Below, piece by piece: positions 1-8,060 of a DNA stretch of 8,713 nt (positions are counted from its first letter, which is position 1; the number at the start of each line of letters is the position of its first letter). Source of the stretch: Desulfocapsa sulfexigens (GTDB lineage Bacteria; Desulfobacterota; Desulfobulbia; Desulfobulbales; Desulfocapsaceae); assembly GCA_015661935.1 (NCBI GenBank), contig DQVD01000338.1, positions 1 to 8,713 of the forward strand, read 5' to 3'. A program made the translations under genes and the position numbers. The notes beneath the pieces are model-generated. The model saw only the letters and a program-made list of their open reading frames with translations, was not told where the DNA came from and did no database searches.

Positions 1-1464
1 GGCAAGTGATATTCTTCGCAAACCAAAAGGATCGGTGGTACCCGTTGGAATTTGTCCTATTCCGAAACATCCACATAAAGTATCAAGCCTGTCCGCCAGA
101 CCAACTACTGCACCAAGAGTAGATGACGGGAGTTCTGCTCCTGCGCGTTTCGGAAAATAATGCTCCTTAATAGCCAGTGCAACGTCTGCTGACTCTCCAT
201 CATTCAGGGCGTAAGCTCGTCCCATATTTCCCTGAAGTGAAGGAAACTCGCCAACCATGTCAGTAAGAAGATCCGCTTTACAAAGACGGGCTGCACGACA
301 TGCATCGGGCACACTATCCGGTATAAATTGTTCGGCCAGCAATCCTGCCAGTTTCACAATACGATCTGTTTTATCAAGCATGGTTCCCAGCTTTTCCTGG
401 AAAATAATGCCTGTTAGGTCATCAAACCTATCATCAAGTTTCTTCTCTTTATCACCTGCAAAGAAAAAGAATGCATCTTCAAGACGTGCGCGTAAAACAC
501 GTTCGTGTCCAGTACGTGTCAAATCAATATCTTTTACTTTAGTATTATTTACTGCGACAAAATGCGGTAGAAGCTGCTTATCCTGATCTACAACAGGAAA
601 ATATTTTTGATGCTCCCGCATGGAGGTTATTAGTGCTTCATCGGGCAACTGAAGAAATTTCTTATCAAAACTACCGCAAACACCAAAAGGTATTTCAACC
701 AAATTGCAAACAGTATCAACCAGGGCTTCATCAACTGCAACTTCCGCAATATTCGGGTCAAGAGTATCTGCAACGGCCTTTTCAATTTCAATAAGTACAT
801 TGCTACGTCTCTCCTCCTGGTCAACCTGAACAAAAACATCCTTAAGAATTTTTCTGTAGCTTGCAACACCATCCAACACGACATCTTCATTTGCCATAAA
901 ACGATGTCCACGGCTCAGGTTTGATGCATTCATCCCTTCATAACTATAGGAAACGGGCTTGCCATCATATAGGGCAACAAGCCACTGAATGGGACGGGCA
1001 AAACTTGAGGTATGATCCCCCCAGCGCATGGCCTTGGAAAAAGAAAATCCCTGCATCAGCTCTTCAAGAATAGTCGGGAGCAACTCGGCAGTTGCAACTC
1101 CCTTACGTTCCTGAACAAGCATCAGGTATTTCCCCTTATCAGTCTCCACGATTTTCAAATCGGAGACGTCAGCGCCTTTGGATTTAGCAAATCCCATTGC
1201 AGCCTTTGTTGGGTTGCCATTAGCATCAAACCCGGCCTGCTTGGACGGCCCCATGATTTCTTCGCTGGCATCCGGCTGAGAATTGGCAAGTCCTTCTACA
1301 AGAAGTGCAAGACGACGCGGTGTGCCAAGAGTTTCAACAACACCATGGTCAAGATTCAAATCCTTTGCCTGCCTGATAAAATTCTTCTTTAACTGTGCAA
1401 GTGCAGGTTTTTGAAAGCCGGCAGGCAATTCTTCAGTTCCAATCTCAAAAAGTAATTCAGACAT
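1..1464 (-). CDS. glyS: Glycyl-tRNA synthetase beta subunit, partial (C-terminus beyond left edge)
   Basis: Beta subunit of the bacterial alpha2beta2 glycyl-tRNA synthetase, which charges tRNA-Gly in the cytoplasm. The alpha subunit GlyQ holds the aminoacylation site; beta contributes tRNA binding. The reading frame is open from the ATG at 1464 to base 1: 488 codons of a family length near 690, so the C-terminal anticodon-binding part is missing. Translation begins MSELLFEIGTEELPAGFQ, the classic GlyS start. Other hallmarks are the LGTPRRLAL segment, MRWGDHTSSFARPIQWLVAL around residue 150, TSMREHQKYFPVVD around residue 290, and LADRLDTLCGCFGIGQ followed by DPFGLRR near the window end. No clear Shine-Dalgarno sequence precedes the ATG. 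glyQ, usually directly upstream of glyS, is not there; the upstream neighbour is a FolE2-family gene 86 bp away. Identification is secure. Confidence 0.96.
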   Translation of the reverse strand, partial: MSELLFEIGTEELPAGFQKPALAQLKKNFIRQAKDLNLDHGVVETLGTPRRLALLVEGLANSQPDASEEIMGPSKQAGFDANGNPTKAAMGFAKSKGADVSDLKIVETDKGKYLMLVQERKGVATAELLPTILEELMQGFSFSKAMRWGDHTSSFARPIQWLVALYDGKPVSYSYEGMNASNLSRGHRFMANEDVVLDGVASYRKILKDVFVQVDQEERRSNVLIEIEKAVADTLDPNIAEVAVDEALVDTVCNLVEIPFGVCGSFDKKFLQLPDEALITSMREHQKYFPVVDQDKQLLPHFVAVNNTKVKDIDLTRTGHERVLRARLEDAFFFFAGDKEKKLDDRFDDLTGIIFQEKLGTMLDKTDRIVKLAGLLAEQFIPDSVPDACRAARLCKADLLTDMVGEFPSLQGNMGRAYALNDGESADVALAIKEHYFPKRAGAELPSSTLGAVVGLADRLDTLCGCFGIGQIPTGTTDPFGLRRISLA

Positions 1465-1503
1465 TTTATTATTCAGACAAAGTTTAAATTAGTGTGGGTC
1501 GTT

Positions 1504-1548
1504 AAGGGACGTACGCCAAATAACTTGAACAAATTATTTGGTTCCCTT
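1504..1548. other. Stem-loop between the FolE2-like gene and glyS
   Basis: An 8-bp perfect inverted repeat, CCAAATAA (1516-1523) and TTATTTGG (1534-1541), encloses a 10-nt loop. A second pair of arms, AAGGGA (1504-1509) and TCCCTT (1543-1548), extends it to 14 bp across an asymmetric bulge: 6 nt (the palindrome CGTACG, 1510-1515) on one side and 1 nt on the other. It begins a few bases after the FolE2-like stop codon. No T-tract follows on either strand, so it is not a standard intrinsic terminator. It may be an mRNA-processing or stability element or a leader structure for glyS; the function is inference. Confidence 0.5.
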
Positions 1549-1550
1549 TC

Positions 1551-2282
1551 CTAAGAAATAGAGTCCATGGTGGCAAAAGTGGAATAGCCTTCTGCCAGAT
1601 TTTCAACCTTTAACGAAAATGACTTGATAGCTTCTTCACCTTCAAGACTTTCTGCAATTCTTCTGGTAAGGGATTCTACTGTCATACTGTTTTCTCCCTG
1701 AATGGGTCCCATGTGCTGTTCCTCGTCAATGGCTCCTTCAATAAGTGTGATAAGGTCTTCTATCCAGATAAAATTTCGAAATTTCACAGCAGTTACAGCT
1801 CTGCCCCACTGCCCCAAGGAACGGGGAAGTCCCTCTCCTGTACTTTCAGCAAGTGGGAGAGCTACTGGTACCACAACTCTAAATTCAAGATCGGCCTCTT
1901 TTTCAAGAGAACCATGCATACAGCACTCATACCTGCTGGATTTCAAAAATTCGGCATTTTCTTTTTTTCCAGGAAGAAAATAGGTAAAGCTCATCTCAAC
2001 ATGAGCTGCCTCAGCTTCAAGTTTTTCCTTCATCTCTTCAAGAATACGACGAAAATTACCAATATCAATGGCACCGTGAAAACGGTTTAAAATTTCGACA
2101 AATCGGCTCATATGAGTTCCCTTAAAATGATGAGGAAGGTTCACATACATATTTACCGTGGCAATGGTTTGTTGTTTAGACCGTGCCTTATCAAGCAACG
2201 TGATTGGGTAGGAAATGGTTTTGACCCCCACCTTCTTAATATTGATCCGGCGGTGATCCTCCTGATTCTGGGTATCTTTCAT
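1551..2282 (-). CDS. FolE2/GTP cyclohydrolase IB family protein lacking the catalytic Cys/His motif
   Basis: Translation from the ATG at 2282 gives 243 residues. The N-terminal half matches GTP cyclohydrolase IB (FolE2), which converts GTP to dihydroneopterin triphosphate: KVGVKTISYPITLLDKA (17-33), QTIATVNMYVNLPHHFKGTHMSRF (38-61), and an AHVEMSFTYF strand (93-102). After VVVPV (136-140) the family normally shows T-x-LCPCSK and then GAHNQRS, whose Cys and His bind the catalytic metal. Here residues 141-161 read ALPLAESTGEGLPRSLGQWGR, with Leu or Pro at the Cys position and Gln at the His position. Near the end VEN is kept (226-228) but the following ESIHNH-type motif is AEGYST. The other two frames here hit stops and contain no CPCSK or AHNQRS, so a compensated frameshift is excluded. 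ATG 2282 is preferred over a TTG at 2306 because family members start M-x-D-x-Q close to this point; neither has a clear ribosome site. Classical GTP cyclohydrolase activity is doubtful. Confidence 0.8.
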   Translation of the reverse strand: MKDTQNQEDHRRINIKKVGVKTISYPITLLDKARSKQQTIATVNMYVNLPHHFKGTHMSRFVEILNRFHGAIDIGNFRRILEEMKEKLEAEAAHVEMSFTYFLPGKKENAEFLKSSRYECCMHGSLEKEADLEFRVVVPVALPLAESTGEGLPRSLGQWGRAVTAVKFRNFIWIEDLITLIEGAIDEEQHMGPIQGENSMTVESLTRRIAESLEGEEAIKSFSLKVENLAEGYSTFATMDSIS

Positions 2283-2318
2283 AATAGAGAGTTGGTAACC
2301 GTTCAACAGATAAAAATT

Positions 2319-2341
2319 TTACAATAAACCCGGGATTGTAA
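2319..2341 (-). terminator. Possible weak intrinsic terminator after the receiver gene
   Basis: On the minus strand, just after the receiver gene's TAA, TTACAAT and ATTGTAA pair over a 9-nt loop (CCCGGGTTT) and are followed by AATTTTTA. The stem is AT-rich and only 7 bp, so it may be leaky or fortuitous. A 10-bp palindrome, TAAGCGCTTA (2339-2348), overlaps its upstream arm and the stop codon. Confidence 0.35.
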
Positions 2342-2345
2342 GCGC

Positions 2346-2696
2346 TTAAGAAAGATGTTTACGGACAGCTTCTTTCAGATCATTAATGTCTGAAGATTTA
2401 ACCACATATTCATCACTGACCCAAGCGCCAAGATCCTGTTTATACTCACTATATGCAGAACTCAAAATAACAGGAAGGTCAGGCTTATCCATTTTCATCT
2501 GACGCAGGGTCTCAATTCCGTTCATACCTGGCATCTGAATATCAAGGATAACCAGATCAGGAGACTCCTCCTTAAATTTCTGTAATCCTTCTTCACCAGT
2601 ATAGGAAGAAATCACCTCATAACCCTCATCTTCCAGCTCTTCACGATAGAGCATCTGGATACCTTCTTCATCATCGACTAGTAAGATTTTTTTCAT
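2346..2696 (-). CDS. Single-domain response regulator (CheY-like receiver)
   Basis: A 116-residue protein made only of a receiver domain, with no DNA-binding or enzymatic output domain. Visible landmarks are the acidic pocket D8-D9 after the KKILLVDDE strand, phosphoacceptor D52 in LVILDIQMPGMNG, the Thr/Ser position S80 in VILSSAY, switch aromatic Y97, and conserved K100. The residue after Lys is Ser (KSSD) instead of the usual cis-Pro. An AGAGGAG ribosome site overlaps the galT stop codon (TAG at 2705-2707), and the ATG lies 8 bp past that stop, so the gene is probably co-translated with galT. It should take phosphate from an unlinked histidine kinase and act through protein contacts; no kinase is in the window. 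Its target cannot be read from the sequence. Confidence 0.92.
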   Translation of the reverse strand: MKKILLVDDEEGIQMLYREELEDEGYEVISSYTGEEGLQKFKEESPDLVILDIQMPGMNGIETLRQMKMDKPDLPVILSSAYSEYKQDLGAWVSDEYVVKSSDINDLKEAVRKHLS

Positions 2697-2704
2697 AGGC
2701 TCCT

Positions 2705-3712
2705 CTAGGATATTCGTTCCAATGATTCCCTTAGATATGCTGCGGCTTCTTCGGGGGGCATGGGATTAATATAAAAACCTGATCCCCACTCAAAGCCTGC
2801 AATGGAAGTAAGTTTCGGTACAATTTCAAAATGCCAGTGGAAATGGTGCATATGCTGTGCACGCAGTGGCTGAGTGTGAAGCACGAAGTTATATGGGACA
2901 TTGGGAATACATGCATCAAGCCGACAAAGGGCTTCAGAGAAGATCTCAGCTAAAGCCAACATCTCTCCCTCACTCTGTTCATGGTACGCAGAAGAGTGCT
3001 TAACGGGCAATATCCACATCTCAAATGGAGTTCTGGGAGCAAAAGGTGTAATGCAAATAAAAAGCTCGTTTTTACAGACTACCCGCACATCCTGTTTCAA
3101 TTCCTGATGAATGATATCACAATAAACACAGCGTTCCTTGTATTTATAATAGGTAAGTGCGCCAGCAAGTTCAGACTCTATTTTTCTGGGTAATATGGGG
3201 AGTGCAACAAGCTGGGAATGGGAATGTTCAAGGGATGCACCGGCAGCTTTTCCAAAATTCTTAAATACCAGGACATAGCGAAATCGGTCATCTTTCTCCA
3301 AATCTCTGATACGCTCCTGGAAAGCCCTGAAGACCATGGTCATATGTTCATGAGACAATTCGGAAAATGTATCTTCGTGGCGAGGCGATTCCACAATAAC
3401 TTCATGGGCACCAATTCCGTTCATCTTGTCGTAAAGGCCTTCTCCCTCACGATTCAGATCCCCTTCAATAATAAGTGCCGGATATTTATTAGGGACAACC
3501 CGAACCTCCCATCCCGGAGAATTCGGAATATTTGAATCACGGCCATAGACCAGTACTTCACTGGGGGTAGTATTTTCGCTCCCCGGACAAAGAGGACAAA
3601 AACCGCCGGTTGTGGGTGGTTCTACTATGACAAAATCCGAAGGTCGTTTTCCACGTTCCTGGGCAATAATAATCCATCGGCCAAGAACGGGATCTTTTCT
3701 TAATTCCGGCAT
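2705..3712 (-). CDS. galT: Galactose-1-phosphate uridylyltransferase (GalT, HIT superfamily)
   Basis: Predicted to swap UMP between UDP-glucose and galactose 1-phosphate (Leloir pathway and UDP-sugar supply) in the cytoplasm. The 335 residues fit the family. Visible features are RKDPVLGRWIIIA at the N-terminus, the zinc pair C39-x-x-C42 in FCPLCPG, VRVVPNKYPAL (70-80), H103 in GAHEVIVESPRH (third zinc ligand position), and the active-site motif E-H163-S-H165-S-Q, where H165 is the expected uridylylated nucleophile. The motif is HSHSQ and not the enterobacterial HPHGQ. A second CxxC (C195, C198) follows, and the C-terminal half ends with a His-rich HMHHFHWHFEIVPKL strand. An AGAGGA ribosome site lies upstream, and the ATG is 5 bp past the dksA stop. 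No galK or galE is nearby, so the physiological substrate might be another sugar 1-phosphate; GalT-like nucleotidyltransferases exist. Confidence 0.88.
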   Translation of the reverse strand: MPELRKDPVLGRWIIIAQERGKRPSDFVIVEPPTTGGFCPLCPGSENTTPSEVLVYGRDSNIPNSPGWEVRVVPNKYPALIIEGDLNREGEGLYDKMNGIGAHEVIVESPRHEDTFSELSHEHMTMVFRAFQERIRDLEKDDRFRYVLVFKNFGKAAGASLEHSHSQLVALPILPRKIESELAGALTYYKYKERCVYCDIIHQELKQDVRVVCKNELFICITPFAPRTPFEMWILPVKHSSAYHEQSEGEMLALAEIFSEALCRLDACIPNVPYNFVLHTQPLRAQHMHHFHWHFEIVPKLTSIAGFEWGSGFYINPMPPEEAAAYLRESLERIS

Positions 3713-3717
3713 TTAGG

Positions 3718-4080
3718 CTATTTCCTCTGGGACTTTTCCTTATTTTCCTGAGCGGTTTTACATTCAATACAAAGTGTAGTAACCGGCCTGGCTTCAAGCC
3801 GTTTTAGGCCAATAAGTTCACCGCAACTATCACATTCGCCATAGTCACCATCTTCAATTCGCTGTATAGCCTCTTCGATTTTAGAAAGGAGTTTCTGTTC
3901 TCTTTGCCTGATTCTAAGCTCAAAATTACGACCTGACTCGGCACTGGCACGATCATTTGGGTCTGGAATATTTCCGGACTGATCAGTTAACTCAGACAAT
4001 GTTCTTTCCGCTTCTTTCAGAATATCTTCACGTTTGGCTGTAAGTTGTTCCCGAAATTTATCCAGTACTATCTGTTCCAT
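3718..4080 (-). CDS. dksA: RNA polymerase-binding transcription factor DksA
   Basis: DksA enters the RNA polymerase secondary channel and, with ppGpp, changes initiation at stringent-response promoters. The 120 residues show an N-terminal coiled-coil helix, the tip motif D40-P-N-D43-R-A45 (the functional DxxDxA, with both acidic tip residues present), a return helix with ELRIRQREQKLLSKIEEA, and a four-Cys zinc finger C83-x-x-C86 with C104-x-x-C107, plus RRLEARP-type spacing (KRLEARPVTTLC). It is shorter than the 151-residue E. coli protein, mainly at the N-terminus, as in many non-enterobacterial members. An AAGAGGT ribosome site lies 6 bp before the ATG. It heads a tight three-gene unit with galT and the receiver gene. 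I could not assign a convincing promoter in the 131-bp gap upstream. Confidence 0.93.
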   Translation of the reverse strand: MEQIVLDKFREQLTAKREDILKEAERTLSELTDQSGNIPDPNDRASAESGRNFELRIRQREQKLLSKIEEAIQRIEDGDYGECDSCGELIGLKRLEARPVTTLCIECKTAQENKEKSQRK

Positions 4081-4133
4081 CCAAGACCTCTTATTTAAAA
4101 CATAATAAATTACGTAAAAACCTAAAATATCAT

Positions 4134-4187
4134 ATGGCTAAGCAGATAAGCGTACACTTCAAACCTCTTCATCTGCTTTGTAGCCAT
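4134..4187. repeat. Large interrupted inverted repeat between moaC and dksA
   Basis: Left arm ATGGCTA-AGCAGAT-AAG (4134-4150) pairs with right arm CTT-C-ATCTGCT-TTG-TAGCCAT (4167-4187). All 17 left-arm bases are matched, with bulges of 1 and 3 nt in the right arm, across a 16-nt loop. It fills the middle of the 131-bp gap between the moaC stop and the dksA start. On the minus transcript the stem is followed by ATGATATTTTAGG, not a proper T-tract, so a classic terminator is uncertain. It may separate the moaC and dksA transcription units or be a transcript processing site or regulatory structure. Confidence 0.6.
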
Positions 4188-4211
4188 CAGCATTCAATAT
4201 GAAAAGAAACA

Positions 4212-4706
4212 CTATTCAGGTCGAACAAATGTCCCGCTCTTTCCGCCAGTTTTCTTCTTTAAACAAATATCACTAATGACCATTGCTTTATCAACGGCCT
4301 TACACATGTCATAAATTGTTAATGCAGTAATTGAAACTGCTGTCAGGGCTTCCATCTCTACCCCTGTTTTTCCTGTTATACCAACAACTGCCTCTATTTC
4401 AATTTGCCTACTGTCGTCATTATATGAAAAATCAATGTTGATTTTAGTCACAGCCAGTGGATGGCAAAGGGGAATAAGACTGTCCACTTTTTTTGCAGCC
4501 ATTATCCCTGCAATCCTTGCAACTCCAAGGACATCACCTTTGGCTATGGAGCCACTTCTTACAAGGTCATAAGCCTCCTGCGACATGGTAATTTTGCCAC
4601 TTGCTGTTGCCACTCGTTCTGTCTCATTTTTTTTGCCGACATCAACCATAATGGCATTGCCCTCAGCATCAAAATGAGAAAATTCCGGAATCGTATTATC
4701 AGCCAT
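4212..4706 (-). CDS. moaC: Cyclic pyranopterin monophosphate synthase MoaC
   Basis: Second step of molybdenum cofactor synthesis: converts 3',8-cyclo-dihydro-GTP, made by MoaA, into cyclic pyranopterin monophosphate. The 164 residues match the family length. Conserved positions keep a constant offset of 5 from E. coli MoaC: K56 in KGDVL, H82 in LIPLCHPL, E117 and E119 in [14 protein letters not shown], and D133 with K136 in [11 protein letters not shown], so the active site looks complete. The protein starts [13 protein letters not shown] and carries the typical [14 protein letters not shown] segment. The ATG lies 5 bp after the dnaJ stop with only a weak ribosome site, suggesting translational coupling. 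No other moa or moe gene is in the window, so the pathway must be completed elsewhere. Confidence 0.96.
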   Translation of the reverse strand: MADNTIPEFSHFDAEGNAIMVDVGKKNETERVATASGKITMSQEAYDLVRSGSIAKGDVLGVARIAGIMAAKKVDSLIPLCHPLAVTKINIDFSYNDDSRQIEIEAVVGITGKTGVEMEALTAVSITALTIYDMCKAVDKAMVISDICLKKKTGGKSGTFVRPE

Positions 4707-4711
4707 GCGTC

Positions 4712-5851
4712 TTACTTTGACTCTTTATCTTTTTTCCCAACAACTTCACGAAAAAGCCTGGAAAAGAAGCCTTCGTTTTCTTTATGCTGACCATGTTTCT
4801 GACAGAGTTCGTCAAAGTTCTCCAGAATCTTCTTCTGCTCGTCACAGAGATTAGTCGGCGTTTTCACCATCAATTGCACAACCATATCACCCCGACCACC
4901 GCCACGGAGACTGGGAACCCCTTCTCTTTTCAGAGTATAACGTTCTCCTGACTGACTACCTGCCGAAATATTCATCTGTTTCCTGCCATGAATGGTCGGA
5001 ACATCAACCTTGCAGCCAAGTGCTGCCTGAACCATGGAAACAGGAAATTCGCAATATATTGTCTGACGATCCCGCTTAAAAAAATCGTGTTCCTGAACAT
5101 GTATCACAACATACAAGTCACCGGAAGGACCACCTCGACGTCCACCTTCTCCCTCGCCACGTAAACGCATTTGAGCGCCAGTATCAACACCGGCAGGGAT
5201 CTTCAGTGAAACCTTCTTTTGCTTATCCAACAATCCACTGCCGTTACAATCATTACAGGGCTCTGTGACGATTTCACCCTCCCCGTGACACTGGGGACAA
5301 CTTGAAGAAACCTGGAAAAACCCCTGTGACCTTATCACCTGCCCCCTTCCATTACAACTGCGGCAGATTTCACGTTTATGACCGGGACGACATCCAGAGC
5401 CCTCGCATGTCCAGCAAGTATCACGACGATTAATTTCTACTTCCTTAGCAACCCCGTGCACAGCTTCCATAAAGCTTATTTCAATGTCGTAGCGAAGATC
5501 ATTTCCCGGCAGCGGACCATTGCGCCGTGCGCGTGCTCTATTGCCTCCACCACCAAAAATATCCCCAAAAAGGTCTCCAAGGCCTGAGAACATATCCTCG
5601 AAATTATTGGGGCCCTGATAGCCGCTGTTTTTCAGACCTTCATGGCCGTAGGTATCGTAGATCTCCCGCTTCTGAACATCACTGAGGACCTCATAGGCTT
5701 CGGAACATTCCTTAAAGGCTGCCTCAGCTTCACTGTTATCCGGATTACGATCCGGATGATACTTCATGGCAAGCTTGCGATAAGCTTTTTTGATAACGGT
5801 ACTGTCTGCAGATTTACTAACCGAAAGTACATCGTAATAACATTTTTTCAT
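4712..5851 (-). CDS. dnaJ: Chaperone protein DnaJ (type I Hsp40)
   Basis: Co-chaperone that delivers unfolded substrates to DnaK and stimulates its ATPase. At 379 residues it has the full type I architecture: J-domain (about 1-70) with the H32-P33-D34 motif, a Gly/Phe-rich linker (about 77-103), four CxxCxGxG zinc repeats (C146-C149, C163-C166, C185-C188, C199-C202), and two C-terminal substrate-binding barrels with a dimerisation tail. The first residues, [16 protein letters not shown], are slightly unlike the usual DYYEVLGV. An AAGAG-type ribosome site precedes the ATG, and the gene begins 17 bp after the rpoZ stop. dnaK and grpE are not adjacent, and no CIRCE-like or sigma32-like heat-shock signal was noticed. 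It appears to be driven from the purA promoter, an unusual place for dnaJ. Confidence 0.96.
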   Translation of the reverse strand: MKKCYYDVLSVSKSADSTVIKKAYRKLAMKYHPDRNPDNSEAEAAFKECSEAYEVLSDVQKREIYDTYGHEGLKNSGYQGPNNFEDMFSGLGDLFGDIFGGGGNRARARRNGPLPGNDLRYDIEISFMEAVHGVAKEVEINRRDTCWTCEGSGCRPGHKREICRSCNGRGQVIRSQGFFQVSSSCPQCHGEGEIVTEPCNDCNGSGLLDKQKKVSLKIPAGVDTGAQMRLRGEGEGGRRGGPSGDLYVVIHVQEHDFFKRDRQTIYCEFPVSMVQAALGCKVDVPTIHGRKQMNISAGSQSGERYTLKREGVPSLRGGGRGDMVVQLMVKTPTNLCDEQKKILENFDELCQKHGQHKENEGFFSRLFREVVGKKDKESK

Positions 5852-5868
5852 GACTCTTTTCTTTTATA

Positions 5869-6141
5869 CTATGCTGCTTTTTCTTCTTCTACAGAATCTT
5901 CTGCGTCAACCACTTCAGCTGCATCATCCTCAGCATCAGGTAATCCCTTTATATTCTCAAAAGTAACTTTTTCGGCAGCCACTTCACGAAGGGTCATAAC
6001 AACTTCTTTGTTGCTTCCTTCAACAAGGTAGGGCTCACCATGTCTGTGCTGACGAATTCGCTCAATTGCAAGATGCACAAGATCGAAACGTTTATTTTCG
6101 CCAACGGTTTCCAGACAATCTTCAACGGTAATTCTTGCCAT
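5869..6141 (-). CDS. rpoZ: DNA-directed RNA polymerase omega subunit
   Basis: Small polymerase subunit that helps assemble and stabilise beta-prime; in E. coli it also forms part of ppGpp site 1. The 90 residues begin MARITVEDCLETVGENKRFDLVHLAIERIRQ, matching the omega N-terminal helix region (M-A-R-I-T-V-E-D-C), and continue with NKEVVMTLREVAAEKV (about 44-59), equivalent to the conserved K-x-V-x-A-L-R-E-I-A block. The last 25 or so residues form an acidic tail rich in Glu, Asp and Ala, common but variable in the family. An AGAGGT ribosome site lies 6 bp before the ATG. The gene is 40 bp downstream of purA. Confidence 0.94.
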   Translation of the reverse strand: MARITVEDCLETVGENKRFDLVHLAIERIRQHRHGEPYLVEGSNKEVVMTLREVAAEKVTFENIKGLPDAEDDAAEVVDAEDSVEEEKAA

Positions 6142-6181
6142 TTATAAACCTCTATATGTAATATATAATTATTTGTTTCCG

Positions 6182-7564
<1,383 letters not shown>

Positions 7565-7589
7565 TCATTTATCAACGAACAACCGTATC

Positions 7590-7618
7590 AATATAGTCAG
7601 ACCACGTATGAAAGTCAA
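7590..7618 (-). promoter_or_regulatory. Sigma70-type promoter for the purA operon
   Basis: On the minus strand, -35 TTGACT (7618-7613) and -10 TATATT (7595-7590) are separated by exactly 17 bp, each hexamer matching the consensus at 5 of 6 positions. Transcription would begin near 7583 and give a leader of about 100 nt before purA. No purine riboswitch pattern was recognised in that leader. Confidence 0.72.
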
Positions 7619-7968
7619 TCATTTGCCGATCGATATCCGGTACCAGAATGGAAATTTGAAATTATCCTGAATATCTTTACAAAACAGACTGAGGGAATTG
7701 CATTTTCTCTGCCAAACTTTATTTGCTCTCCTCTGCCTGTTTTGACTCTGGGCAACCGTTCACCAGACATCATAATTTGCTGTAAACCTGGTACGGTAGA
7801 CGTTTCTAAGTACCTCATCAAGCGTTTACCGGTGCCTCATTTTCGTCCATTTGGGACTGTTTTTCATCTGCTATTTTTGAGCAAAATTCACAGGCCACTG
7901 CCAGCCAGAAGTCCTCGTGAAAGTTCTTTCAGTATTATTACCTGATGATTGAGTGAGATTGGCCATCC
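7619..7968. other. Spacer between divergent promoters, no convincing gene
   Basis: These 350 bp lie between the outward-facing purA and tatB promoters. The minus strand holds only short open stretches. One is a 36-codon run (7928-7818) without an ATG, containing the CEFCSK peptide. Its TGA overlaps the ATG of a 67-codon ORF (7818-7615), whose own stop sits in the purA -35 hexamer. Neither has a good ribosome site or a recognised family. The plus strand has a long open frame continuing out of purA antisense (to 7945) but no ATG within this spacer. It may be a decayed gene, a small RNA region or plain spacer. Confidence 0.4.
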
Positions 7969-7997
7969 TTGACACCCCTTTGCAAATACCTTACATT
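7969..7997 (+). promoter_or_regulatory. Sigma70-type promoter for tatBC
   Basis: A perfect -35 hexamer TTGACA (7969-7974) is followed after exactly 17 bp by TACATT (7992-7997), a 4 of 6 match to the -10 consensus. Transcription would start near 8004, leaving a leader of about 57 nt before tatB. Confidence 0.7.
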
Positions 7998-8060
7998 TAC
8001 CATGCAATGTCCTGAATGATTTTCTGTTGTCCGGCTTTAGAAAAGAGAGGTTAATAATAT

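Noticed and set aside
257..586. 109-codon plus-strand ORF opposite glyS
   Set aside because: Lies wholly antisense to strongly conserved glyS sequence, with Ser/Arg-rich low-complexity composition.
1012..1392. 126-codon plus-strand ORF opposite glyS
   Set aside because: Antisense shadow of the conserved N-terminal part of glyS; no independent evidence.
1713..2090. 125-codon plus-strand ORF opposite the FolE2-like gene
   Set aside because: Antisense shadow of a gene with clear family similarity; no ribosome site and no recognisable domain.
1551..2306. A double frameshift hiding the normal FolE2 catalytic motif
   Set aside because: The other two frames across the diverged segment run into stop codons and contain neither CPCSK nor AHNQRS, so the divergence is real in the sequence given.
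4081..4133. A sigma70 promoter just upstream of dksA
   Set aside because: -10-like hexamers (TATGAT at about 4128-4133, TATTAT at about 4103-4108) exist, but none has an acceptable -35 at 16-18 bp.
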